A stretch of DNA of 64,000 bases from Erythrobacter litoralis (GTDB lineage Bacteria > Pseudomonadota > Alphaproteobacteria > Sphingomonadales > Sphingomonadaceae): positions 124,001 through 188,000 of the forward strand of contig NZ_CP017057.1 in NCBI RefSeq assembly GCF_001719165.1. The letters run 5' to 3'. How positions within the stretch are numbered: position 1 is the stretch's first letter; every line of letters starts with the position of its first letter. Below, piece by piece: positions 42,077 to 51,136 of the stretch. The notes beneath the pieces are model-generated. The model saw only the letters and a program-made list of their open reading frames with translations. It searched no databases and was not told the origin of the DNA. The position numbers were made by a program, and so were the translations under genes.

Positions 42077-42410
42077 ACGCCTCGGTCGCCACGCCCTGCG
42101 AATTGTAGACCGGCCCTTCGGCATCGACGCGATATTTGCGGCTTGCCGCATTCGTGAGGCCGAAATTGCCGATATGGTCGCGCATCCCGGCATAGGCCTG
42201 TCCGGCGAAATGCGCGGCGAGCGCTTCCTCGCTTTCCCATTCCTCGAACACGTTGACCCGCGAGGGGTTGTTGCCGTCCGCGCTCCAGTCATAGGCGAGG
42301 CAACCCGGCTGTTCGAGCGCGGCGTCGATATGCGGCTTGGCGCTTCTCAGCGCTTCGGCGCGCTGGGCGGGATCGAGGTCGATCTGGGCGGCGATGACGA
42401 TCTTGGCCAT
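42069..42410 (-). CDS. ABM-domain (antibiotic biosynthesis monooxygenase-like) protein
   Basis: 113-aa dimeric ferredoxin-like alpha-beta barrel: IVIAAQIDLDPAQRAEALR, GCLAYDWSADGNNPSRVNVF and EEWESEEALAAHFAG. These small proteins are cofactor-free monooxygenases, heme-degrading enzymes or accessory proteins. In catabolic clusters they often sit with P450 or Rieske genes. A second ABM-like gene is at 49703-50104. Substrate unknown. Confidence 0.85.
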   Translation of the reverse strand: MAKIVIAAQIDLDPAQRAEALRSAKPHIDAALEQPGCLAYDWSADGNNPSRVNVFEEWESEEALAAHFAGQAYAGMRDHIGNFGLTNAASRKYRVDAEGPVYNSQGVATEAFD

Positions 42411-42419
42411 TGGGGGCGC

Positions 42420-42833
42420 TTATCCTTCCTGCGGGTTGTATTCGGCGACGATGGCGAAGGCGCGTTTTGTATAGACCCAGCGGCCCCCGCGTTTTTCGAG
42501 TTCGTCGGTGTAGAGCCCGCCGATCATGCGGGTCGTGCCGTCCTTCGCCTTGAGCACTTCCTGCGTCTGGATGCGCGATCTGGCGGTATTGCCGTCTACC
42601 TCGATCGAGGCCGGAACGCAGGAAAAGCTCACCGCGTCGAAATTCGCCATTGCGCCGAGCCATGTCCCGACGATCTGCTCGCGGCCCTTCAATTGCATGC
42701 CCATGAAGTCCCAGTCGGCATCCTCGGCCCAGACCGAGGCCCAGGTGTCCTTGTCCATGCGGACCACGCCGTCGCCGTAGATTTCCGCCAGTTCGCGGAT
42801 TTCGAGGCGGTCCTCGATCGGGCCAGTGAACAT
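42420..42833 (-). CDS. NTF2-like (SnoaL-type) protein
   Basis: 137 aa: IEDRLEIRELAEIYGDGVVR, DADWDFMGMQLKGREQIVGT and MIGGLYTDELEKRGGRWVY are typical of the NahE/scytalone-dehydratase-like cone fold. Start ATG 42833 is preferred over 42842 because GGAGG lies directly before the latter, giving 9-base spacing to 42833. First gene of a three-gene set with ABM and mobA. A dehydratase or isomerase role is possible. Confidence 0.82.
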   Translation of the reverse strand: MFTGPIEDRLEIRELAEIYGDGVVRMDKDTWASVWAEDADWDFMGMQLKGREQIVGTWLGAMANFDAVSFSCVPASIEVDGNTARSRIQTQEVLKAKDGTTRMIGGLYTDELEKRGGRWVYTKRAFAIVAEYNPQEG

Positions 42834-42893
42834 CGCGCGCATCCTCCACTTTTTCGCTCCCCGGCCTATCCGCGAGGGTGGGCGAGCGGACAA

Positions 42894-42907
42894 TGGACAC
42901 TTTTGTG
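42894..42907 (+). promoter_or_regulatory. CACTTTTG element in NTF2/SDR divergent gap
   Basis: TGGACACTTTTGTG, with CAC and GTG as inverted ends, lies between the start at 42833 and the divergent start at 42976. Core identical to the 40490 site. Confidence 0.45.
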
Positions 42908-42975
42908 AAGGGCGCGCGCGGGCGAGGCGGCCTAGAACGGGGCGCATAGAACGACATTCACGGGAGGAGCACGTC

Positions 42976-43788
42976 ATGGGCCAGCTCGAAGGCAAGACAG
43001 CCGTCATTCTCGGTGCGGCGACGAAAGGAAACATCGCGCAGGTCACCGCGCGCCTCTTCGCGCAGGAAGGCGCCACGGTGATGGTCGCGGGGCGACACGA
43101 GGACGTTCTCGCCGAACTGGCCGAGGAAATCGGCGGGCATTATGCGCTGTGCGACATATCGAGCCACGAACAGGTCCACGCGCTTGCCGACAAGGCGAAG
43201 GCGGACATGGGCCGGGTCGATGCGGCCATCAACACGACCGGCTGGGGCCTGCTCGCGGGATTCCTCGAGATCACGCAGGACGAACTGGACCGGATCACCG
43301 ACCTCCAGTTCAAGGGCGTGCACCACTTCCTTCAGGCCTTCGTGCGGGTGATGAGCGAACAGGACCCGACCGGCGGCTCGCTTATCTCGCTTTCATCGGC
43401 GACGACCAAGGCCTTGCTCAACAACCACGCCGCCTACATCGCGTCGAAGCGCGCGGGCGAGGCGATGATCGAATGCATCGCCAATGATTACGGCCATCTC
43501 GGGATCAAGGCGAACACCGTCTCTCCCGCCTTCACCCACAGCCCGATGACAGAGGGCGCCTTCGCGACGCCCGGCATCGTCGATGCTTTCCTGCCGCGCT
43601 ACCCGCTGGGCCGCCTCAACACGAGCGAAGATGTCGCCCATGCCTGTCTGTGGCTGTGCAGCGACAATGCCTTTGTCACCGGCCAGAACATCCAGCCCAA
43701 TGGCGGCGTCACCCTGCGCGGCAATCCGCAGGCGATCGACATCCAGGCCTCGGTCGAGGCGGCGATGGCGAAGCTGGAAGGCAGCTGA
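42976..43788 (+). CDS. SDR-family oxidoreductase
   Basis: 270 aa. The nucleotide site is LGAATKGNIAQVTARLF, an altered glycine motif lacking the usual GxG end. The catalytic Ser lies in SLSSATTKA, and YIASK is present (about 154-158). The C-terminus has an extra 20 residues after PNGGV where VDGG is usual. Single-gene transcript with a strong GGGAGGAG ribosome site. Likely oxidises or reduces a pathway intermediate. Confidence 0.9.
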   Translation: MGQLEGKTAVILGAATKGNIAQVTARLFAQEGATVMVAGRHEDVLAELAEEIGGHYALCDISSHEQVHALADKAKADMGRVDAAINTTGWGLLAGFLEITQDELDRITDLQFKGVHHFLQAFVRVMSEQDPTGGSLISLSSATTKALLNNHAAYIASKRAGEAMIECIANDYGHLGIKANTVSPAFTHSPMTEGAFATPGIVDAFLPRYPLGRLNTSEDVAHACLWLCSDNAFVTGQNIQPNGGVTLRGNPQAIDIQASVEAAMAKLEGS

Positions 43789-43813
43789 ACGCTCGCGGGC
43801 CGTACGCCCCCGA

Positions 43814-44602
43814 TCAATACTGCGTGGTGCCTCCGTCTACGCTGATCTGCGCGCCGGTGATGCCCGCGCCCTCCGGTGAGGCGAGGAGCAGCGCGACCGC
43901 GGCGATTTCCTCGACCGTGTTGGGCCGCTTGATCGCGCTTTCGGCAGCGAACATGTCGATCATCTCCTCGAACTCCATCCCCATCGCCTTGGCCGTCGCC
44001 GGGCCGTTATTGCGGATGATGTCGGTGATGACGAGGCCGGGGCAGATCGAATTGACGGTGATCCCCTGCTCGCCGACCTCGCGCGCGAGGCTCTTGGTGA
44101 TCCCGTTCACCGCGTGCTTGGCGGCGGTATAGGCGGTGAGGACTGGCTTGCCGTGCTTGCCCTCCATCGAGCTGATGTTGATGATCCGCCCGGCTTTCTT
44201 GGAGAGCATCGTGGCGAGGGCGCGGCGGGTTGCCCAGAAGGTGGAATAGACGTTCCACTTCATCGCCTCGTCAAACGCCTCGTCCGACAATTGCGCGAGC
44301 GGCTGGAGATCGCCCGCCCCGCCCGCATTGTTGACCAGGATGTCGATAGTGCCGAATTTCCTGACAACGCCATCGACGAATCCTTCGACATCGGACTGGT
44401 TCATGGCGTCGCCAGCGAAGAAGGCGACCCGGTCCCGGCTGCCGCGGCCGACGCGCAATTCCTCGACCACGCGCTCGCCCTTTTCCCGGTTGCGGGCGAA
44501 CAAAGCGACCTTGGCGCCTTCGTGCAGGAACGCCTCCGCGATCCCGCGTCCCAACCCTGCCGTGCCCCCGGTGATGGCGGCGACCTTTCCTTCGAGTTTC
44601 AT
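43814..44602 (-). CDS. SDR-family oxidoreductase
   Basis: 262 aa: TGGTAGLGRGIA (about 12-23), NNAGGAGD, catalytic Ser in ISSMEGKHG and YTAAK (about 157-161), ending VDGGTTQY. Start ATG 44602 gives MKLEGKVAAITGG, the usual SDR beginning; the open frame upstream has no supported start. Divergent from the KstD-like flavoprotein, which it may serve by making or using the ketone. Confidence 0.92.
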   Translation of the reverse strand: MKLEGKVAAITGGTAGLGRGIAEAFLHEGAKVALFARNREKGERVVEELRVGRGSRDRVAFFAGDAMNQSDVEGFVDGVVRKFGTIDILVNNAGGAGDLQPLAQLSDEAFDEAMKWNVYSTFWATRRALATMLSKKAGRIINISSMEGKHGKPVLTAYTAAKHAVNGITKSLAREVGEQGITVNSICPGLVITDIIRNNGPATAKAMGMEFEEMIDMFAAESAIKRPNTVEEIAAVALLLASPEGAGITGAQISVDGGTTQY

Positions 44603-44659
44603 GGCATCTGTCTCCCTCGCATGGGTTCTGCCTAGCCGGGCGCAAGCGTGCGCGCACCT

Positions 44660-44680
44660 TGCCAAAATGACGAATTGGCA
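44660..44680. promoter_or_regulatory. Inverted repeat in SDR/flavoprotein divergent gap
   Basis: TGCCAA at 44660-44665 and TTGGCA at 44675-44680 form a perfect 6-bp inverted repeat with a 9-base spacer that includes AATGACGAA. The minus strand reads TCATTTTGGCA, a variant of the shared element. This is the most symmetric site and could show the full operator. Confidence 0.45.
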
Positions 44681-44697
44681 TTGCGCGCGCGCAGACG

Positions 44698-46329
44698 ATG
44701 ATGGCGGCCATGGAAACGCTCGACATCATCGTCCTGGGCTGCGGCCCTGCTGGAATGACAGCCGCTCTGGCCGCGCACGAGGCGGGGGCGAAGGTCGCGC
44801 TCGTCGAACGTTTCGAGAGGGTCGGCGGCACGGGGGCGGTGTCGGGCGGCGTCATCTGGGTCGCCGACAATCCGCGCCAGCGCGCGGCGGGCATGGCGGA
44901 CAGCCGCGAGGATGCGCTCGCCTATTTCCGCGCGCTCGATCACGGCGATCTCGTCGATGAAACGCTCGAGGCTTTCGTCGATACCGGGCCGGAAGCGCTC
45001 GCCTTTCTAGAGGATGCAGGCGCGCTGAAGGTCGCGCTGCTCGAAGGATATCCCGATTACTATCTCGACCGCCCGGGTGCGCGGCCCGAAGGCGGGCGGG
45101 CGCTCGACCATGACCTTTTCGATTATCGCGAGCTCGGCGAATGGGCGGGCCGGGTCTACGGAATCGAGGAACCCCGCCCGATGATGCTGCGCGAGACGCC
45201 GCTCGGAGGTGGCACGGCGGTGGTCCCGCCGCAGGAATTGAAGCGCCGGATGGAGGCGAACGAGCGCGGTTTCGGACAGGCGATGGTCGGCCGGCTGCTC
45301 AAGGCCTGCCTCGAAAGGGGGATCGAGCCGCTCACCGGGGTGGAGACGAAGCGGCTGGTACGCGAGGGCGACCGGATCACCGGCATAGAGGGCGAGAGAG
45401 ACGGCATGCCCTTCGCGCTTTCGTCCCGGTCCGGCGTCATCATCACGACCGGGGGCTTCGAATGGGACCAGGACCTGCGACAGACCTTCCTGCGCGGCCC
45501 CGCACCCGCACCCGCATCGCCGCCGACCGCGCGGGGCGAGGGGCTGAAACTCGCGATGGCGGTGGGCGCGAAGCTCGGCAACATGACGAGCGCATGGTGG
45601 TCGCCGACGCTCGCCGATCCCGGCGCGCCATGGCCCGAGGGCGGCGGGCGAGCCGCTCCGATGCTGATCGAGCGCACCGTGCCGCATTCGATCATGGTCA
45701 ACGCCGCGGGCCGACGCTTCTGCAATGAGGCGGCGAATTATTCGGCGCTGGCGGGCGCGTTCCACCAGTTCGATGCGCAGACCTATTCGTATCCCAACAT
45801 GCCGTGCTGGCTGGTGTTCGACGCGCAATACGCAGCGCGCTATCCGCTGGGCACGCGCATGCCGGGCCAACCCCTGCCGGACTGGGTGACGAGCGCTGAC
45901 ACGATCGACGAACTCGGCGCGAAGCTGGGAATCGACGCAGCCGCGCTCGCGGCGACGGTCGAGCGGTTCAATGCCCACGCACGCGACGGCCACGACCCGG
46001 ATTTCCAGCGCGGCACCTCCGCCTACGACCATTTCTACGGCGACCGCACCCGCGAAGGCACGGCCGTGACGCTCGGCCCTGTCGAACAGGCGCCGTTCCA
46101 TGCCGTGCCGGTTCACATGGGGATGCTAGGCACCAATGGCGGCCCGCGCACCGATGGGCAAGCGCGCATCCTCGGCCATGATGGCGAGCCGATCGCCGGA
46201 CTTTACGGCGCGGGCAACGCGATCGCCTGCCCCACGGGCGGGATCTATGCAGGCGCTGGCGGCACGCTCGGCCCGGCGCTCACCTTCGGCTACATCGCCG
46301 GGCGCAGCGCGGCGCGCGCCAACGCCTAG
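44698..46329 (+). CDS. FAD-dependent 3-ketosteroid-dehydrogenase-like oxidoreductase
   Basis: 543-aa FAD_binding_2 flavoprotein. The dinucleotide motif is LGCGPAGMTAALAAHEAG (about 13-30), followed by the KstD-type GGTGAVSGGVIW. The C-terminal block, GLYGAGNAIACPTGG and IYAGAGGTLGPALTFGYIAG, keeps the tyrosine before AGxG that is catalytic in 3-ketosteroid Delta1-dehydrogenases. It probably desaturates a cyclic ketone. The start could be ATG 44698, 44701 or 44710; no ribosome site decides. The stop shares CTAG with the convergent P450. Confidence 0.88.
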   Translation: MMAAMETLDIIVLGCGPAGMTAALAAHEAGAKVALVERFERVGGTGAVSGGVIWVADNPRQRAAGMADSREDALAYFRALDHGDLVDETLEAFVDTGPEALAFLEDAGALKVALLEGYPDYYLDRPGARPEGGRALDHDLFDYRELGEWAGRVYGIEEPRPMMLRETPLGGGTAVVPPQELKRRMEANERGFGQAMVGRLLKACLERGIEPLTGVETKRLVREGDRITGIEGERDGMPFALSSRSGVIITTGGFEWDQDLRQTFLRGPAPAPASPPTARGEGLKLAMAVGAKLGNMTSAWWSPTLADPGAPWPEGGGRAAPMLIERTVPHSIMVNAAGRRFCNEAANYSALAGAFHQFDAQTYSYPNMPCWLVFDAQYAARYPLGTRMPGQPLPDWVTSADTIDELGAKLGIDAAALAATVERFNAHARDGHDPDFQRGTSAYDHFYGDRTREGTAVTLGPVEQAPFHAVPVHMGMLGTNGGPRTDGQARILGHDGEPIAGLYGAGNAIACPTGGIYAGAGGTLGPALTFGYIAGRSAARANA

Positions 46330-47606
46330 CGCTTTTTCGGCTCGAAGGTGATGTGCAGCTGTTTGAGGCTGCGAAGCAGGAAATGCGGGTGGTAGGTGAA
46401 GTCGTTCTTCCCTTCCGCGAAGTCCATGTCCTCGAACCGGTCGACCACGGCGGTGAAGCCCCAGGTCAGCTCGCGCCGGGCGAGCGGCGCGCCGAGGCAG
46501 TGGTGCGTCCCTGACCCGAATGCCATGTGAGCGCCCGCGCGCGGCCGGTCGAGATCGAGCTTTTCGGGGCATTCGAACGCGCTCTCGTCCCGGTTCGCCG
46601 CGCCATAGCGGACATTGATGATCGAGCCCGCGGGAATCGTCACTCCGGCGAGTTCGACATCCTCGTGGGCGAAGCGCATCAGCGACTGCACCGGGCTTTC
46701 GAGCCGCAGCACCTCCTCGACGAAGGTTCTCATGTAGCGGTCCGGATCGGACTTGAGCTTCGCCCACACATCCTTGTTCTCGATCAGCAGCTTCATCCCC
46801 GCCGCGAGCGCATTGGTGGTCGTCTCCGACCCGCCGACGAAGGTGTCGGCCATCATCTCGGCATGGAGTTCGTTGTCGTTCAAGGGCCGGCCCCAGCCCT
46901 CGATCACCGTGTTGACCAGCACCGAGATGAGGCTTTCGTCCGGCTGTTCGCGCAGCTTCTCGAAGATCGGCTGGAAATAGTGCTGCGCCTCGATCTCGCG
47001 GTCGACCATTTCGAGATGGCGGTCCTCGGGCAGCATCATCGAGATGCGGTGGAAGAAGGCATCGGTCCAGCCCTTGATCCGCCACATGTCCTCGCGCTTA
47101 GCGCCCATCTGCTCGCCGATGATGAACAGCGGCAGGGGGATGCAGAACCGGCTCACCCAGTCGCATTCGCCTTCGTCGAGAAACCCGTCGATCAGTTCGT
47201 AGGCGAGGTTTTCGACGCGCGGATCGATTTCCTTGATGCGGCTCGGCTTGAACGCCTCGTTGAACATCGCGCGCATCTGCTTGTGGTTCGGATCGTCGCG
47301 GCCGGCGAGGGTTGGGGCGGGGAGCCAGCCTTTTGCCTTGAAGCGTTCGGCGACCTTGCGCCCGCGTTCGACATCGGTGGGGCTGGCGCGCATCAATTCG
47401 TTCTTCGCGCTGCTGGGGAAGCGCTGCGGGTCCATCAGCACTTCGCGCACGTGTTCGTAGCGGCTGACGACGAAGATGTCGGTGCCCGGGATGCGATAAA
47501 CCGGCGCCTCTTCGCGCAAGGTGCGATAGGCGTCCCACGGGCATTGCTGCACTTCGGGATCGAACAGGTTGACTTGCGGTCCGGAGCCTTCCGCCTGCGT
47601 CGCCAT
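46326..47606 (-). CDS. Cytochrome P450
   Basis: 426 aa. I-helix FVGGSETTTNALAAG (about 250-265), EEVLRLESP with ExxR, and heme-binding FGSGTHHCLGAPLARREL (about 365-382). ATG 47606 overlaps the stop of the CMD gene (TGATG), fixing the start. An upstream GTG-type extension would lie within that gene. Probably a hydroxylase of the pathway substrate; no redox partner nearby. Confidence 0.94.
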   Translation of the reverse strand: MATQAEGSGPQVNLFDPEVQQCPWDAYRTLREEAPVYRIPGTDIFVVSRYEHVREVLMDPQRFPSSAKNELMRASPTDVERGRKVAERFKAKGWLPAPTLAGRDDPNHKQMRAMFNEAFKPSRIKEIDPRVENLAYELIDGFLDEGECDWVSRFCIPLPLFIIGEQMGAKREDMWRIKGWTDAFFHRISMMLPEDRHLEMVDREIEAQHYFQPIFEKLREQPDESLISVLVNTVIEGWGRPLNDNELHAEMMADTFVGGSETTTNALAAGMKLLIENKDVWAKLKSDPDRYMRTFVEEVLRLESPVQSLMRFAHEDVELAGVTIPAGSIINVRYGAANRDESAFECPEKLDLDRPRAGAHMAFGSGTHHCLGAPLARRELTWGFTAVVDRFEDMDFAEGKNDFTYHPHFLLRSLKQLHITFEPKKR

Positions 47607-48193
47607 CAGCGTACCTCGACCCGCTCCGCGCCCCACGGCGCGATGCTTTCCGCCTCACGGAAGGCCTGCGGCAATTCCTCGACCATGTGCCACGTCGCCG
47701 CGAGCCTTCCAAAGCCGACAAAGAAGGCGCAGGTCATGCCGAGTTCGACGATCTCCGCCTCGCTGAAATGCTCGCGCAGCTCGGCATAGGTGTCATCGCC
47801 GATCGCGAGGTGGTCGGTCGCCAACAGCTCGCCGTAGCGGATCGCGGCCTTCTCCGCCGGGGTGAGGTTGTCCGCCTCCTGCGGGCGTTCGAGCGAGCAG
47901 ACCAGCCCTTCGTCCACCCCGTCCGCGACCGCATCGGAATAGCGTATCGCCATGCAGGAACGGCACTGGTTGAAGAAGGCGATCCTCAGCCGGACCAGCT
48001 CGACCAGCCGGTCGGGCAGGCTGCGGTGCATCTTCAGCGCTCCGCCGAAGCCCATCAGGCCGAGCGCCTGCTCGGGACAATGGGCGAAGAAACGGGTCAG
48101 CCCCTGCTCGAGCTCGCTCAGCGCCTCCGGGTTCACCGCCTCGCGTAGGCGGGGATCCCACTGGTCGGGGGAAAGCTTGGAAATGCGGCTCAT
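47606..48193 (-). CDS. Carboxymuconolactone decarboxylase/AhpD-like protein
   Basis: 195 aa all-helical. The redox or catalytic motif is NQCRSCMAIRYSDAV (CxxC...; about 82-96), as in AhpD-type peroxidase-reductases; the family also covers lactone decarboxylases. Co-transcribed with the P450 that overlaps its stop. It may remove peroxide formed by uncoupled oxygenase turnover or act on a lactone intermediate. Confidence 0.88.
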   Translation of the reverse strand: MSRISKLSPDQWDPRLREAVNPEALSELEQGLTRFFAHCPEQALGLMGFGGALKMHRSLPDRLVELVRLRIAFFNQCRSCMAIRYSDAVADGVDEGLVCSLERPQEADNLTPAEKAAIRYGELLATDHLAIGDDTYAELREHFSEAEIVELGMTCAFFVGFGRLAATWHMVEELPQAFREAESIAPWGAERVEVR

Positions 48194-48220
48194 GGCGGTC
48201 TCTCCCGAAGAGGTGCCTCA

Positions 48221-48231
48221 CTGGCAAAATA
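48221..48231 (-). promoter_or_regulatory. Variant element before the CMD-P450 genes
   Basis: CTATTTTGCCA on the minus strand, 28 bp upstream of the start at 48193. Shares TTTTG and the GCCA half of the inverted-repeat sites. Confidence 0.3.
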
Positions 48232-48293
48232 GCCCGTTTCCGTAGCGGCGCGCTTGGCGGACAAAGGGTGCGGGCGCGCGCCCGGCGCGGCAA

Positions 48294-48309
48294 TTGGCGC
48301 TTTTGCCAA
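48294..48309. promoter_or_regulatory. Palindromic element before the P450 at 48360
   Basis: TTGGCGCTTTTGCCAA has TTGGC/GCCAA arms around GCTTTT. It combines the inverted repeat seen at 44660-44680 with the CTTTTG core, so it links the two forms of the element. It lies 51 bp before the proposed TTG start. Confidence 0.45.
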
Positions 48310-48359
48310 GCGTGCGTTTGCATGGCGCAGGGGCGACGCCCTGTTGGTGGGAGCCGGTT

Positions 48360-49691
48360 TTGGAAAGGGAGCTGGAAAACGCATCGGGTTCGCGCGCCGC
48401 ACCGCCGCGACGGCTCGAGGATGTCGACCTGTTCGCTCCCGGCGCGCAGGAACACTGGTACGATGCCTATGCGATCCTTCACGAACACGCGCCCGTCCAG
48501 CGCCTTCCGGGAGAGGGGCTGACACCGGAAAGCGATGCCTTCGTGCTGACCAAGTACGAGGACATCAAGCGCGTCGTGCGCGACTGGGAGCGCTTCCCGC
48601 CCACGCTTTCGCTGCTGGTCGCGCAGATCCTCGAATCAGGGGAGATGCCCGCGCACATCCCCGATATCGACGCCATGGTCGCCTCGATCGTCTCGCTCCG
48701 CCCGACCCCCGAATTGTGGCGCGCGCACCGCAAGGAGTTGACCGATCCGTGGGTCGGGCCGGGCTGCACCCGACACGCCGCGATGATCGAGCGCCATGTC
48801 GATGACCTGCTCGGCCCCATGATCGACCGCGCCCGCGCGGGCGAGACGATCGATTTCGTCGCCGAATTCGCCCGCCCCCTGCCGCAGCGCGTGATGGCGA
48901 GCGTGCTCGGCTTTCCGCAAGTGGACATCCCTGAGCTCGAGGAATGGGGCAACGCGCAGGTCATGTCCTATGTCCACGGGCGCACGCACCGCAACCTGCT
49001 CACGCCCGAACAGACCGCCGAGAAGTTCCGCCTGCTGGACGGTATGAAGGACTACGTCGCCGAGAAGACCCGCGAGAAGCGTGCCAATCCGAAGGAGGAT
49101 ATGATCTCCTTCCTCACGCAGACCAGATACGAGGCGCTCGGGCGCACACTGACCGACGACGAGGTCGGCGGGATCGTCTACGCGATGGTGATCGGCGGGC
49201 TGGAGACGACGCAATACGCCATCGCCGAACAGGCGCAGCTCGCCTGCGAACGCGAGGGGCTGTTCGATGCGATCCGCGCCGACCGCACCGCGATCCGCAC
49301 CTTCATCGAGGAAGGGATGCGTCTGCGCTCGCCCACGCAGGGGCTTTCGACCCGCATCTGTGCGCGGGACGAGGTGTTCCAGGGCGTGCGCGTGCCCGCC
49401 GGCTCCATGCTCCACCTGCGCTGGGCGGCGGCGAATATCGACCCGGACGAATTCGAGAACCCGCTCGAGGTGAAGCTCGACCGCCGTGCGGCGACCCGCC
49501 ACCTCGCTTTCAGCCAGGGACCGCGCTCGTGTCCGGGCTCGAACCTGTCGCGGCTCGAACAGACGATCGCGTGGAACCGGCTGTGCGATACCCTTTCCGG
49601 TATTGCCTATGCGCCGGGCAACAGTTTCGCCCACCAGGGCGGCATCATGCTCGGTATCCGTGAATTGTGGCTCGACCTCACCCCCGCCTGA
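48360..49691 (+). CDS. Cytochrome P450 (probable TTG start)
   Basis: 443 aa. I-helix MVIGGLETTQYAIAEQ, ExxR in EEGMRLRSP, and heme ligand in FSQGPRSCPGSNLSRLE (about 380). TTG 48360 (LERELENAS) is chosen because GGGAG lies 7 bases upstream; an in-frame GTG at 48312 and TTG at 48294 are alternatives, but the latter starts in the palindromic element. It is co-directional with an ABM-like and an NTF2-like gene. Probably a second hydroxylase acting on another position or intermediate. Confidence 0.9.
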   Translation: MERELENASGSRAAPPRRLEDVDLFAPGAQEHWYDAYAILHEHAPVQRLPGEGLTPESDAFVLTKYEDIKRVVRDWERFPPTLSLLVAQILESGEMPAHIPDIDAMVASIVSLRPTPELWRAHRKELTDPWVGPGCTRHAAMIERHVDDLLGPMIDRARAGETIDFVAEFARPLPQRVMASVLGFPQVDIPELEEWGNAQVMSYVHGRTHRNLLTPEQTAEKFRLLDGMKDYVAEKTREKRANPKEDMISFLTQTRYEALGRTLTDDEVGGIVYAMVIGGLETTQYAIAEQAQLACEREGLFDAIRADRTAIRTFIEEGMRLRSPTQGLSTRICARDEVFQGVRVPAGSMLHLRWAAANIDPDEFENPLEVKLDRRAATRHLAFSQGPRSCPGSNLSRLEQTIAWNRLCDTLSGIAYAPGNSFAHQGGIMLGIRELWLDLTPA

Positions 49692-49702
49692 AGGAGACCG
49701 CC

Positions 49703-50104
49703 ATGGCGACATTGCTTGCACATATCAGGATCAAGCCGGGCAAGGAGGAGGCTTGGGAGGCGATCATGCGGAGCATGGTGCTCGAGACTTTCCGGACCGA
49801 GGCGGGCGTGATCCGCTACGAATACTGGAAGGGCGAGGCCGAGCGGTCGTACTATTGCCTGCTCTCCTTCAGGGACAAGTGGGCCTTCTACGCGCACCAG
49901 ATGTCCGACCACCACGAGGGCCACGATTTCGCCGAAGTGCTGGAGGACATCCGGCTCGAGTATGTGGGTCCGGTCGAGGGCGCGGGCGGGGGGCTGCCAC
50001 CGACCCGCGACCCGGCCCTGCCCGAGGACGCGAGCGAGGCGATGCGGACCGCGCAGGAACGCTTTCCCCTCACCATCCCCGCATGGTGGGAGGCGCGGCT
50101 GTGA
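49703..50104 (+). CDS. ABM-domain monooxygenase-like protein
   Basis: 133 aa: TLLAHIRIKPGKEEAWEAIM, GVIRYEYWKGEAERSYYCLL and FRDKWAFYAHQMSDHHEGHD match the dimeric ABM barrel; the His pair (DHHEGHD) is a common site residue set. A 35-residue C-terminal tail follows the domain. ATG 49703 follows GGAGACC, 11 bp after the P450. Its stop overlaps the next gene start (GTGA). Confidence 0.82.
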   Translation: MATLLAHIRIKPGKEEAWEAIMRSMVLETFRTEAGVIRYEYWKGEAERSYYCLLSFRDKWAFYAHQMSDHHEGHDFAEVLEDIRLEYVGPVEGAGGGLPPTRDPALPEDASEAMRTAQERFPLTIPAWWEARL

Positions 50105-50655
50105 GCGCGAGCACGGGGCCGGGCGCGCGGCTCGAGGCGCTGATCGCAAAACAGGAGATCGCTGAGGTCATGCAGCGCTATTCGCGCACGCTCGACTGGC
50201 TCGACGACGAAGGGCAGGCGAGTTGCTACTGGCCCGATGCGCCGGTCGATTACGGCTTCTTTTCCGGCACGGCGGCGGATTTCGTGCCCGTGGTGATGGA
50301 GATCGAGCGCGCCAGCCAGCGCCGCTGGCACATGCTTTCGGGCATTGCGATCCGGCTTCATTCGCCGACCCGGGCGAGCGCGGAATGCTATGGCATGGCG
50401 ACCGGCATCCGCCAGCAGGAGGACGGCAGCTGGCAGGGCAACCTCTACGGCGGGCGCTATCTCGACGAATTCGAGAAGCGACCGCCGCCAAGCGATCCCG
50501 ACGGCGAGATGGAATGGCGCATTTCAAAGCGGCAGTATGTCATGGACTGGCGCGTCCCGCTGACCGACCAGCCGGGGAGCGATCCCGATCCGAACCTGCC
50601 GCTCCCGATCCTGCAGATCGTGGATAGCGGGCACGACCTCTACCGCAGGATGTGA
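50101..50655 (+). CDS. NTF2-like (SnoaL-type) protein (GTG start)
   Basis: 184 aa beginning at GTG 50101, translationally coupled to the ABM gene. IAKQEIAEVMQRYSRTLDWL is the usual first helix; YLDEFEKR and ISKRQYVMDWR are late strands. The position of Asp/His residues resembles the scytalone-dehydratase-like group. Convergent with the NTF2-like gene at 50657, with 1 bp between stops. Reaction unknown. Confidence 0.82.
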   Translation: MSASTGPGARLEALIAKQEIAEVMQRYSRTLDWLDDEGQASCYWPDAPVDYGFFSGTAADFVPVVMEIERASQRRWHMLSGIAIRLHSPTRASAECYGMATGIRQQEDGSWQGNLYGGRYLDEFEKRPPPSDPDGEMEWRISKRQYVMDWRVPLTDQPGSDPDPNLPLPILQIVDSGHDLYRRM

Positions 50656-50656
50656 C

Positions 50657-51010
50657 TCACTCGCCCGCAGGCGGGTCCATGTAGTCGCGGTAATAGGTCA
50701 GGTGCCCGTCCGAGACCTTGTAGATGCCGCAGCCGCCGCGCGTGCCTTCGGGCGAATGGAGCGTCCAGCGCGCCCAGCAGGCGTGGTCGTCGCCGCAGAT
50801 CTCGTCGACGGTGAAGGTGATCTTCCGGTTGCCCATTTCCTCGACCATTTTTGTCATGAACGACAGGATCGCCTCGCGCCCCCGGTACGTCCCCCACACG
50901 GGATCCTCGACCACCGCGTCCTCGGCGAAGAGCGGTGCGAGCTTCGTATAGTCGCCCTCGTCCTGGATGCGCCAGAATTGCTCGATCACGTGTTGTGCCT
51001 GTCCCGGCAT
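50657..51010 (-). CDS. NTF2-like (SnoaL/ketosteroid-isomerase-like) protein
   Basis: 117 aa: VIEQFWRIQDEGDYTKLAPL, DAVVEDPVWGTYRGREAI and LTYYRDYMDP follow the SnoaL/KSI-like pattern, with Asp and Tyr positions that could carry acid-base chemistry. Close in design to the LEH-like protein at 36097 but without its Arg-x-Asp pair. Single gene, divergent from the CMD-like pair. Confidence 0.82.
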   Translation of the reverse strand: MPGQAQHVIEQFWRIQDEGDYTKLAPLFAEDAVVEDPVWGTYRGREAILSFMTKMVEEMGNRKITFTVDEICGDDHACWARWTLHSPEGTRGGCGIYKVSDGHLTYYRDYMDPPAGE

Positions 51011-51072
51011 GGCGGTTTCTCCCGGTCATTCGATGGTGCGAACGTGCCACGGGAAGCGCCGCGCGGCCCCCT

Positions 51073-51083
51073 CTGAAAATGTG
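51073..51083 (-). promoter_or_regulatory. Variant element in NTF2/CMD divergent gap
   Basis: CACATTTTCAG on the minus strand, in the 126-bp gap between starts 51010 and 51137. One base different from CACTTTTG at the fourth position and one in the last. Confidence 0.25.
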
Positions 51084-51136
51084 GAGGCGGCGGCGCGGCG
51101 CGCGGCGCGTTACACTCGGCCCCAAGGAGAAACCCC

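Noticed and set aside
42069..50104. ABM and P450 genes as an antibiotic biosynthesis cluster
   Set aside because: No polyketide, peptide or terpene synthase is present. The CoA ligases, dehydrogenases and TonB receptor fit catabolism better.
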